Positions 43,441 to 50,913 of a DNA stretch of 64,000 bases are shown in pieces (the stretch's first letter is position 1; the number at the start of each line of letters is the position of its first letter). This stretch comes from Ferrovibrio sp. (GTDB lineage: Bacteria; Pseudomonadota; Alphaproteobacteria; Ferrovibrionales; Ferrovibrionaceae): positions 1 to 64,000 of the forward strand of contig NZ_JAHBYG010000020.1 of assembly GCF_019636075.1 (NCBI RefSeq). Reading direction: 5' to 3'. The notes below the pieces were generated by a model. That model searched no databases and had not been told where the DNA came from. It worked only from the letters and a program-made list of their open reading frames with translations. Both the position numbers and the translations under genes were made by a program.

Positions 43441-44406
43441 ATGTTGAAATCCATGCTTTTCTGCTGCGTCGCGGGCGCTGCGCTGTTTTCAGTTCATGCC
43501 GCTCCGGTCTTCGTTTCCCCGGCCTTCGCCCATGTTGTGGCCGATCCATCCGAGGGCAAAGCCGGCAGCTATTTCCGCACCGCCTTGCGCGTTGGCCATG
43601 GCTGCGGCCAATCGCCCACCATTGCCGTGAAGGTGCTGCTGCCCGAAGGCCTGACCAGCGTGCGGCCCCAGGCCAAGCCGGGCTGGGACATCAAGATCGA
43701 AACCGCCAAGCTGGCCAAGCCGGTGGATGCCGGCCATGGCGCCATGACCGATACCGCGATCAGCGCCGTATCGTGGACCGGCGGCAAATTGCCGAATGAG
43801 CATTTCGATGAATTCGGCCTCAGCCTGAAACTGCCCGAACAGAATGGGCCGCTTTACCTGAAGGTGATCCAGAGCTGCGCCGAGGGCGAGTTGCGCTGGG
43901 AGCAGATCGCCACCCCCGGCCAGCGCGTGGAACGCCCGGCCGCGGTGATCCGCGTGAGCGGCGGCAAGGATGCCGCACCCACGGCCAGTATTGGGCCGAT
44001 TCAGATCCAGCAACCTTTCGCCCGCGCCACGCCGGCGAAGATGGGCGGCGCCTTCATGACCCTGGTGAATACCGGCATGGCAGGCGACAAGCTGGTGAAG
44101 GCTGCCTCTCCGGTGGCCGAGAACGTGGAATTACACACCCATGTGAAGGAAGGCGAAGTGATGCGGATGCGTCCGGTGCCGGCGATCGAAATCGCAGGCC
44201 ATGGCCGCACAGCGCTGGAGCCCGGCAGCTATCATGTGATGCTGATCGGGCTGAAGCAGCCGTTGAAGGAAGGGGCAAGCTTTCCGCTGACCCTGACCTT
44301 CGAGAAGGCTGGCAGCGTGACGCTGAACGTGCCTGTGGTGAAGCCTGGCGGTACTGCCGGGTCCGAAATGGATCATGGCAGCCATGGCGGCGCCCACAAG
44401 CACTGA
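43441..44406 (+). CDS. Fused YcnI (DUF1775) - PCu(A)C copper chaperone
   Basis: A 321-residue exported protein. After the signal peptide (AFA-HVV) the mature N-terminal His begins a DUF1775/YcnI domain (HVVADPSEGKAGSYFRTALR, VGHGCGQSPT, with the W of GWDIKIE) to about residue 175. A linker leads to a PCu(A)C domain (QPFARATPAKMGGAFMTL, ELHTHVKEGEVMRMRPV, GSYHVMLIGL) with the His/Met copper ligands, and a His-rich tail (MDHGSHGGAHKH). Both domains bind copper in the periplasm and PCu(A)C often delivers it to cytochrome oxidase. GAGGGGG lies upstream; a TonB receptor follows. Confidence 0.92.
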   Translation: MLKSMLFCCVAGAALFSVHAAPVFVSPAFAHVVADPSEGKAGSYFRTALRVGHGCGQSPTIAVKVLLPEGLTSVRPQAKPGWDIKIETAKLAKPVDAGHGAMTDTAISAVSWTGGKLPNEHFDEFGLSLKLPEQNGPLYLKVIQSCAEGELRWEQIATPGQRVERPAAVIRVSGGKDAAPTASIGPIQIQQPFARATPAKMGGAFMTLVNTGMAGDKLVKAASPVAENVELHTHVKEGEVMRMRPVPAIEIAGHGRTALEPGSYHVMLIGLKQPLKEGASFPLTLTFEKAGSVTLNVPVVKPGGTAGSEMDHGSHGGAHKH

Positions 44407-44443
44407 TCACCCGCATTTTTTCTTTCCATAGGGAAACGACACC

Positions 44444-46573
44444 ATGAATCCGTCCATCATGCGTCGGCGCGTCGAGAAGACGCTGCCGAAAATCGCGCTC
44501 GGCTTGTATGCCGGCGCCAGCCTGCTCGCGCTGTTCAGCGGCAATGCCCATGGGCAATCCGGCAGCCCCGCCACCACCCCCACGCTCAACGTGCAGGGTG
44601 GTTCGGTCGGCGGCAATGTCGAGAAGGAAGCCATCACCATCCCCTCGCCGGAAGAGGCCCGCAAGGCGCTGGAAAAAATTCCCGGCGGCGTGAGCCTGGT
44701 CAGTGAGCAGGAATTGCGCGAGGGCCGCGCCAGCACGGTCAAGGAAGTGCTGGATTATGTGCCCGGCGTTTTCGCGCAGCCGAAATACGGCCAGGAAGAT
44801 GCCCGCCTGGCGATCCGTGGCTCCGGCCTGTCGCGCAACTTCCATCTGCGCGGCGTGCGGCTACTGCTGGATGGCGTGCCGATCAACCAAGCCGATGGCG
44901 GCGGCGATTTCCAGGAAATCGATCCGCTGGCTTTCCGCTATGTGGAAGTGTATCGCGGCGCCAATGCGTTGCAATTCGGTGCAGCCAGCCTGGGCGGCGC
45001 GGTGAATTACGTGTCGCCCACCGGCCGCAGCCATGGCGGCTACCTGGTGCGGCAGGAATTCGGCAGCTACCAGACCTCACGCAGCCAGTTCGCCGCCGGC
45101 GGCGTGCTGGGCGCCTTCGATTATTACATCACCCCTACCTACAGCCACTCGCTGGGCTATCGTGATCACTCGGATCAGGATTACTACCGGCTGAACGGCA
45201 ATGTCGGCTATCGCTTCGGCGATGGCGCGGAAACCCGCTTCTACATCACCGCCAATAACATCAATCAGGCGATCCCCGGCTCGCTGACGCGCGACATTGC
45301 CTTCAGGCAGCCCAATTCAACGGTGGATACCAGCTTCAGCCGCAACACCAAGCGAGACATCGATTCCGTGCGGCTGAACAACAAAACCACCTTCCTCACT
45401 GCCGGCGGCGAGGCCACGCTGGGGGTGTTCTATGCCGACAAGGCATTGTTCCACCCGCTGTCTTTTGCGGTCATCGACAACCAGGAGAATAATTACGGCG
45501 GCTATGCCCGCATCACCGAAGAAACCAACCTGTTCGGCCAGCGTCTCGATCTCATCGGCGGGCTGAATTATTTCGGCGGCAAGAACCACGCCAAGCAATA
45601 TGCGAATGTGGGCGGCAATCGCGGCGCCTTGAGCAACAATGTGGAGGAGAAATCCAACACGTTCGAACTCTATGGCGAAGCGGCCTATTACCTGCGGCCC
45701 GATATCGCTGCGATTGCCGGCGCCCAGGCCACCTATGCCGAGCGCAATCTGGTGGACCTGTTCCCCGCCAATGGCATCGACAGCGGCAGCCGCGAATACC
45801 AAAGCCTCAACCCCAAGCTGGGCCTGCGCTGGGATGTGGCGCAGGACTGGCAGGTTTTCACCAACCTGAGCTGGGCTTCGGAACCGCCGGCATTTTCGGA
45901 ACTCAATCCGACCGCCACACCGGGCTTTGCACCGCTGGCACCGCAGAAATCCCGCACGCTGGAAATCGGTACGCGCTGGCGCACAGCGGATTACGCGCTG
46001 GAACTGGCGGCCTACCGGGCCAATGTGGAGGATGAACTGCAATTGCTGGATGTGGGCGGCGGCCAGACCCAGGCGCGCAACATCAACAAGACGATCCACC
46101 AGGGCATCGAACTGGGCGGCGAAGCCACCCTGCTGCGCGGCGCCTGGATGGAGGGCGATCGCATAAGCCTGCGCAGCGCCTATACCTTCAGCAATTTCCG
46201 CTTCGACAACGATCCGGTATTCCGCGACAACGCTTTGCCCGGCGCGCCCAGGCATTACCTGCGCGCCGAATTGCGTTACGGCGCGATGGAAGGCCAGGCG
46301 AATGGCTGGTTCATCGCCCCGAATGTGGAATGGGTGCCCGAGGCCTATCACGTGGACAACGCCAACACGTCGAAAACCGCAGCCTATGCGCTGTGGGGCT
46401 TGCGTGGCGGCTATACCATCCGCGAAGGCGGCCGCATCTTCCTGGAAGGTCGCAATCTGCTGGACAAGACCTACATCGCCTCCACCAGCGCCGCCACCAC
46501 GGCGGGCAATCAGGCGCTGTTCAATCCTGGCGATGGCCGTGCGGTCTATGCCGGTATCGAGTGGCGCTTCTAG
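44444..46573 (+). CDS. TonB-dependent outer membrane receptor
   Basis: A 709-residue receptor with a signal peptide (AHG-QSG), a plug domain (EVLDYVPGVFAQPKYGQEDA region, IRGSGLSRNFHLRGVRLLLDG, VEVYRGANALQFGAASLGGAVNY) and a 22-strand type barrel ending VYAGIEWRF with terminal Phe. The plug resembles FecA-like siderophore receptors, but the gene sits 37 bases after the YcnI-PCu(A)C gene, so copper or a metallophore is a fair guess for the substrate. The stop codon overlaps that of the convergent PIN gene by three bases. Confidence 0.92.
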   Translation: MNPSIMRRRVEKTLPKIALGLYAGASLLALFSGNAHGQSGSPATTPTLNVQGGSVGGNVEKEAITIPSPEEARKALEKIPGGVSLVSEQELREGRASTVKEVLDYVPGVFAQPKYGQEDARLAIRGSGLSRNFHLRGVRLLLDGVPINQADGGGDFQEIDPLAFRYVEVYRGANALQFGAASLGGAVNYVSPTGRSHGGYLVRQEFGSYQTSRSQFAAGGVLGAFDYYITPTYSHSLGYRDHSDQDYYRLNGNVGYRFGDGAETRFYITANNINQAIPGSLTRDIAFRQPNSTVDTSFSRNTKRDIDSVRLNNKTTFLTAGGEATLGVFYADKALFHPLSFAVIDNQENNYGGYARITEETNLFGQRLDLIGGLNYFGGKNHAKQYANVGGNRGALSNNVEEKSNTFELYGEAAYYLRPDIAAIAGAQATYAERNLVDLFPANGIDSGSREYQSLNPKLGLRWDVAQDWQVFTNLSWASEPPAFSELNPTATPGFAPLAPQKSRTLEIGTRWRTADYALELAAYRANVEDELQLLDVGGGQTQARNINKTIHQGIELGGEATLLRGAWMEGDRISLRSAYTFSNFRFDNDPVFRDNALPGAPRHYLRAELRYGAMEGQANGWFIAPNVEWVPEAYHVDNANTSKTAAYALWGLRGGYTIREGGRIFLEGRNLLDKTYIASTSAATTAGNQALFNPGDGRAVYAGIEWRF

Positions 46574-46941
46574 GCCAGCAGGCAGGCGCGGAAAGCGGCG
46601 TAATCCATCGCCCTTTCCGCGCGTTTTGCCAACGCCCTGTCGTCGCTGACCAGCCAGGCGCCATGCCGGACGGCCAGCAGCAGCAGGGCATCATCGGCGG
46701 CCAGCATCGGATCGAGTTCCGTGCTGGCCGTTTTGCCATCCAGATCATCGTATAATGCCAGCAGGCGCGTGCGGCGCTGTGCATCGGGCACACGGTGCAA
46801 TTCGCGGCGCTGGCAGGCATGGCGCAACAGGCACAGGCGACCGGCGGCAATTGCCTGGCGGATCAAAGCCGCCGCTTCGGCATCGGCCAGAATGCGATCA
46901 TGGATATTGCTATCCAGCAATGCCAGCAGCGGTTCAGGCAT
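46570..46941 (-). CDS. PIN-like domain protein without a visible antitoxin
   Basis: A 123-residue protein beginning MPEPLLALLDSNIHDRILAD. Acidic residues in LLDSN, LDPMLAADDALLLLAV and LVSDDRAL match the metal-binding pattern of PIN nucleases. Its ATG overlaps the end of nth by eight bases, and no antitoxin-sized gene adjoins it. It may be a chromosomal PIN protein co-expressed with nth rather than a toxin. Confidence 0.75.
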   Translation of the reverse strand: MPEPLLALLDSNIHDRILADAEAAALIRQAIAAGRLCLLRHACQRRELHRVPDAQRRTRLLALYDDLDGKTASTELDPMLAADDALLLLAVRHGAWLVSDDRALAKRAERAMDYAAFRACLLA

Positions 46942-47614
46942 CCGGATCGGGCGTTTTCGGCTCGAAGAGGCAGAGATCGCGGATGATGCAGCGCGGACAG
47001 GCCGGGCTGCGCGCCTTGCAGATATAGCGCCCATGCAGGATCAGCCAGTGATGGGCGTGGCGCAGATAATGCGACGGGATCGCCTTGAGCAATCCCTGTT
47101 CCACTTCCAGCGGCGTCTTGCCCGGCGCCAGGCCCAGCCGGTTGCCGAGCCGGAAGATATGCGTATCCACCGCCATGGTGGGCTCGCCCCACAGCACGTT
47201 CAGCACCACATTGGCGGTTTTGCGGCCCACACCGGGCAGGGCCTGCAACGCATCGCGGTCGCGCGGCACTTCGCCGCCATGCTCGCGTACCAGGATTTCA
47301 GACAGCGCGATCACGTTCTTGGCCTTGGCGTTGAACAGGCCGATGGTCTTGATATGCTCTTTCAGGCCGGCCTCGCCGAGTTTCAGCATCGCCGCCGGAT
47401 CCCGCACTTTCTTGAACAGATCCTTGGTGGCGCGGTTCACCCCGGCATCGGTGGCCTGGGCCGACAGCACCACCGCCACCAGCAAAGTATAGCCGTTCAC
47501 GTAATTCAGCTCGGTGCGCGGCTCGGGATCGGCGGCCGACAGGCGGGCGAAGATTTCCGCGATGGCGGCAGGCGAAAGCCTGGCTGGTTTCTTCTTGGGC
47601 TTCGGCATGGTCAC
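46934..47614 (-). CDS. nth: Endonuclease III
   Basis: A 226-residue DNA glycosylase/AP lyase for oxidised pyrimidines. The helix-hairpin-helix LQALPGVGRKTANVVLN carries the catalytic Lys, VDTHIFRLGNRLGL the catalytic Asp, and the C-terminal cluster loop is C-x6-C-x2-C-x5-C (CKARSPACPRCIIRDLC). Complete and normal in length. Divergent from the RNase T2 gene; overlaps the downstream PIN gene. Confidence 0.96.
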   Translation of the reverse strand: MTMPKPKKKPARLSPAAIAEIFARLSAADPEPRTELNYVNGYTLLVAVVLSAQATDAGVNRATKDLFKKVRDPAAMLKLGEAGLKEHIKTIGLFNAKAKNVIALSEILVREHGGEVPRDRDALQALPGVGRKTANVVLNVLWGEPTMAVDTHIFRLGNRLGLAPGKTPLEVEQGLLKAIPSHYLRHAHHWLILHGRYICKARSPACPRCIIRDLCLFEPKTPDPDA

Positions 47615-47672
47615 GATCGGGGCTTGGCTGCTATTCTGTTGCGGCGATATCTTCCCTTAGCACAGGCCGACG

Positions 47673-48395
47673 ATGCTGCGCTATTTTCTGTTTCCACTGC
47701 TGCTGTTCCTGGCATTGCCCCAGCCGGCAATAGGCCAGGCGCAACAGCAATGCCGCCTGCCCGAGCGGATCGAAAGCCAGGCCTGCCCGCAAACCGGGCC
47801 ACGCCGCGGCATGCCAGGGGATTTCGATTATTATGTGCTGGCCCTGAGCTGGTCGCCGCATTATTGCGCCAGCACCAAACGGCCTGATCCGCTGCAATGC
47901 CAGGATAACCGCTTCGGCTTCGTGGCCCATGGCCTGTGGCCGCAATATCGCAGCGGGCATACGCGCGCGGTGGAAGGCGGCTGGCCGCAATATTGCGCCC
48001 CTACCCGGCCGCCGCCAATGGATTTGCAACGCCAGTATCTTTGCCGCATGCCGAGCAGCCGGCTGATCGCCTGCCAATGGGCCAAACATGGCAGTTGCGC
48101 CGATTTCGGCAGCGATGAAACCGGCGGCGCAGAGCGCTATCTGCAGGCCATCGCCGGCGCCATGGACAAAATCGCCCTGCCGGCCCTTACGCCCGGCGAG
48201 GTGCGGGTGGGCGACCTGCTGGCGGCCTTGCGCCGGACCAATCCGGCTTTGCAGCCAGGCCAGGCGGCGGTGGTTCTGCGCGACGGCCAATTGCAGGAAG
48301 TGCGCTTTTGCCTGAAACGGGATTTGAGCGGCTTTACCGCCTGCGACAAGAATGCGGGCGGGGCGAGGGAAAATCAGAAGCTGCAAATCCGCTGA
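47673..48395 (+). CDS. Ribonuclease T2 family protein
   Basis: A 240-residue exported RNase. A signal peptide ends near AIG-QAQ. The two family active-site motifs are intact: FVAHGLWPQ (CAS1) and WAKHGSC (CAS2), with several cysteines for disulfides. It would degrade RNA in the periplasm or outside, giving 2',3'-cyclic phosphate ends. It is divergent from nth with a 58-base gap. RNase T2 proteins are patchily distributed in bacteria. Confidence 0.93.
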   Translation: MLRYFLFPLLLFLALPQPAIGQAQQQCRLPERIESQACPQTGPRRGMPGDFDYYVLALSWSPHYCASTKRPDPLQCQDNRFGFVAHGLWPQYRSGHTRAVEGGWPQYCAPTRPPPMDLQRQYLCRMPSSRLIACQWAKHGSCADFGSDETGGAERYLQAIAGAMDKIALPALTPGEVRVGDLLAALRRTNPALQPGQAAVVLRDGQLQEVRFCLKRDLSGFTACDKNAGGARENQKLQIR

Positions 48396-48523
48396 TACAC
48401 CGCGTTGCCTGATCGGGTGACGTTAGCCATTGCGCCACCCGCAATGCCGCAACCGGTGCTTCCAAGCACCCTTCCTGGTGAAGGATTGCCCGCAGATCAA
48501 AGGCATCGATAACATCCTGGATG

Positions 48524-49753
48524 TTACAGCCGACGGATGAAATCCAGGAACTCGCTGACCCGGCGCGCCAGTTCATCGGCCCGGCCATTCATCGCCGCAG
48601 CGGTTTCGCGCATGCCGGCGGCCATCTCGCCACTTTCGGCGGCCGCGCCCGATATGCTCTCGATATTCGCCGTCACGCTTTCGGTGCGGGTGGCTGCGGC
48701 CTGAATATTGTTTGAGATATCGGCCGTGGCACTGGCCTGCTCGCTGACCGCCTCGGTAATGCCCACCATACGCTCGTTCAACTCGGCCGCCTGGCCGCGT
48801 ATGGTGCCGATAGACGTGACCGTGCGATCGGAGGCCTGCTGGATGGCGCTGATCTGCTCGGCAATCGATTTCGCCGCCTCGGCGGTCTTCTGCGCAAGAT
48901 TGCGCACCTCCTGCGCCACCACGGCAAAGCCCTTGCCGGCCTCGCCGGCCCGCGCGGCTTCCACGCTGGCATTCAACGCCAGCAGGTTGGTTTGGAAAGC
49001 CACCGATTTGATGAATTCCACCACTTCATCGATGCGCTGATTGGCTTCCACCAGATCCTGCACGGCAGCCGCGGCGCGGTTCGCCTCGTCATTCACCGCC
49101 TTGCTGGCCATGTTGCCTTCGCGCAACTGGCGGCTGATCTCGGTAACGGTGGCGGCCATCTGCTCCGACGCGGCAGCCACCGCCTGGGTGTTCTGTGTGG
49201 CCTGCTGCGCCGCCTCGGCCACCGAATAGGATTGCGTGCCGGCCTGGGCCAGGCGCTCGGCCATGGTATCGGCATCGGCAGCCACTTCCTGGCTTGAGAC
49301 CGTCACCTGCTCCACGATGGCGGTAACGCCGGCTTCGAATTCATCGGCCAGCTTGGCGCGTTCGGCCTTGGCCTGCGCCGCCATGGCAACGCGCTGGGTT
49401 TCGATCTCGCCGGCCAGCTTGGCGGCCTCGCCGGCCTTGTCGCGCATCGCCAGGCGGGCGCGATTGATGATGCCCGCACCGCGCCGGAAATCGCCATGCA
49501 GGCCGCGTTCGAGAAACGGCCGATAGAACTTGCCCTCGGCCGCAAAATTGAGCGAAGCGCCGGATTCGCGGATATAGGCGTCGGTCTGGTCCAGCATATG
49601 GTTGAGCGCGCGCAACGGCGGCGCCAGGTCGCCATAGGGATCGGTATGCACCACACGGGCATTCAGATCGCCATGGGCAACGCGCTCGCAAACCTCGCCG
49701 ATCTCCTTCAATGCCTGCACATGCAGGCGCGCAGTGCGGCCGATCAAAAACAT
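48524..49753 (-). CDS. Soluble methyl-accepting chemotaxis protein
   Basis: A 409-residue receptor with no periplasmic domain. The N-terminus ([17 protein letters not shown]) is HAMP-like, and the C-terminal signalling hairpin is canonical ([21 protein letters not shown] and [20 protein letters not shown]). Only a short N-terminal hydrophobic stretch exists, so it is probably cytoplasmic. ATG 49753 is favoured by GAGGGG six bases upstream. It is the last gene after hemerythrin and PAS genes, 27 bases after the PAS stop, and likely reads oxygen or redox state through them. Confidence 0.93.
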   Translation of the reverse strand: MFLIGRTARLHVQALKEIGEVCERVAHGDLNARVVHTDPYGDLAPPLRALNHMLDQTDAYIRESGASLNFAAEGKFYRPFLERGLHGDFRRGAGIINRARLAMRDKAGEAAKLAGEIETQRVAMAAQAKAERAKLADEFEAGVTAIVEQVTVSSQEVAADADTMAERLAQAGTQSYSVAEAAQQATQNTQAVAAASEQMAATVTEISRQLREGNMASKAVNDEANRAAAAVQDLVEANQRIDEVVEFIKSVAFQTNLLALNASVEAARAGEAGKGFAVVAQEVRNLAQKTAEAAKSIAEQISAIQQASDRTVTSIGTIRGQAAELNERMVGITEAVSEQASATADISNNIQAAATRTESVTANIESISGAAAESGEMAAGMRETAAAMNGRADELARRVSEFLDFIRRL

Positions 49754-49780
49754 CCTCATCCCCTCTGAAATCAATCAGGC

Positions 49781-50311
49781 CTAAGCCAGGCCGGCAATCT
49801 CGAAAACGAAGGCATCGTATTCCATGCCGATGCGCTGCAATTCCGCCTGCAACAAGGCAACGCCGGCCTGCATGCCCTGTTTGCGGTCGGCGTGGCGCGC
49901 TTCCTCAGCCAGCAAAGCGGCATAGATCGGCGCAATGGTTTCCACCGCCCGGCGCTCCGGCACCCGGCGGTTTGAATGATAGCCATCGATGCCGCCCTGG
50001 GGATCGAAGCTCGGCGTGACATGGGCGAACACCCAGTAGAAATCACCGTTCTTGGCCAGGTTTTTCACATAGGCGAAGATTTCCTGGCCGGTTTCTATCC
50101 GCTGCCAGAGCAGATGAAACACGCAGCGCGGCATATCCGGATGGCGCAGGATGCTATGCGGCTGGCCGATCAGTTCGGTTTCCGAATAGAGCCCCACCTT
50201 GCAGAACACATCATTGGCATAGGTGATGCGGCCGCGCGTATCGGTTTTGGAAACGATGATCTCGGTCGGCTCGAAGAAGCGCTCGTTCTGGGTTGGCTCC
50301 GGCCGCCGCAT
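49781..50311 (-). CDS. Aer-type PAS sensor protein
   Basis: A 176-residue protein with a PAS domain like that of the aerotaxis receptor Aer: ETEIIVSKT-like start (TEIIVSKTDTRGRITYAND), FCKVGLYSETELIGQPHSIL, RHPDMPRCVFHLLW and VKNLAKNGDFYWVFAHVTP. Such PAS domains usually bind FAD or heme. The C-terminal helix could dock to the MCP encoded next. ATG 50309-50311 overlaps the hemerythrin stop (TAATG), showing coupling. Aer is normally one polypeptide; here its parts are separate. Confidence 0.9.
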   Translation of the reverse strand: MRRPEPTQNERFFEPTEIIVSKTDTRGRITYANDVFCKVGLYSETELIGQPHSILRHPDMPRCVFHLLWQRIETGQEIFAYVKNLAKNGDFYWVFAHVTPSFDPQGGIDGYHSNRRVPERRAVETIAPIYAALLAEEARHADRKQGMQAGVALLQAELQRIGMEYDAFVFEIAGLA

Positions 50312-50724
50312 TACAATATCCCCCTGACATGCAGGAAAGTCTTGAATTGCAGATCGGCCCGCAGCACATCGTCGATCACCTGCGAGAAACAATCGTTGAT
50401 ATCATCGATATCGATATAGCCCTTGTCGATGCACTGGCTGCGCAGGCTCTGCAGCCGCGCCATGCTTTCGCGGTGATGCCCGATATGCCAATCCAGGCCA
50501 TGGTAGCGCAGGCCAGCCATGATCTCTTCCTCATGCAGGAAATGGCTGTGCATCTTGTCGGAAAGCCGGTCGAAGCATTGATCGGCAGGCAAGCGGCCCG
50601 CATTGCCGCGCAGCATATCGAGGTAATCGTTCAATTCGTCGAGCAACGATTCATGCTGCTCGTCCAAAGCGTTGTATTGTATCCGTGCCGCTTCCGGCAG
50701 CGCGAAATGCCGTGAATATCCCAT
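50311..50724 (-). CDS. Bacteriohemerythrin-like oxygen-binding protein
   Basis: A 137-residue four-helix di-iron protein. Ligand-type residues appear in order: DEQHESLLDEL, HSHFLHEEEIM and WHIGHHRESM, fitting the hemerythrin H...H-x3-E...H-x3-H pattern. ATG 50722-50724 (MGYSRHF) is used. First gene of a three-gene operon with PAS and MCP genes, preceded by a perfect FNR box. It probably senses or buffers oxygen for the receptor. Confidence 0.9.
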   Translation of the reverse strand: MGYSRHFALPEAARIQYNALDEQHESLLDELNDYLDMLRGNAGRLPADQCFDRLSDKMHSHFLHEEEIMAGLRYHGLDWHIGHHRESMARLQSLRSQCIDKGYIDIDDINDCFSQVIDDVLRADLQFKTFLHVRGIL

Positions 50725-50757
50725 AGCCAGCCGCACCCCAGTTGGTCCAAGCACGGC

Positions 50758-50799
50758 ATGCTATGGGGCGCCTCAAAGGCTGTAATTGATTTCGATCAA
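50758..50799 (-). promoter_or_regulatory. FNR/FixK box and promoter of the hemerythrin-PAS-MCP operon
   Basis: TTGAT (50786-50790), TTCG, ATCAA (50795-50799) is a perfect FNR-type palindrome. On the minus strand a -10-like TAGCAT lies at 50758-50763, which puts the box centre at about -41.5 relative to a start near 50751, the class II activator position. The ATG of the hemerythrin gene is 27 bases further on. This predicts induction at low oxygen. Confidence 0.75.
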
Positions 50800-50913
50800 C
50801 GCGCGTCATGGCTGATATTATTGCCCCACACTACACGCCACCCATAGTGTCGCTCAGTGCAATTTCAGCATGTATTTTTATATTGTTTTTACCAGAAAAA
50901 CTTCGGCGTACGC

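Noticed and set aside
46570-46941. VapBC-type toxin-antitoxin module
   Set aside because: Only the PIN-like gene is present; its flanks are fully occupied by nth and the TonB receptor.
46721-47887. A plus-strand open frame of 388 codons across nth
   Set aside because: It overlaps the intact nth on the other strand and shows no family features.
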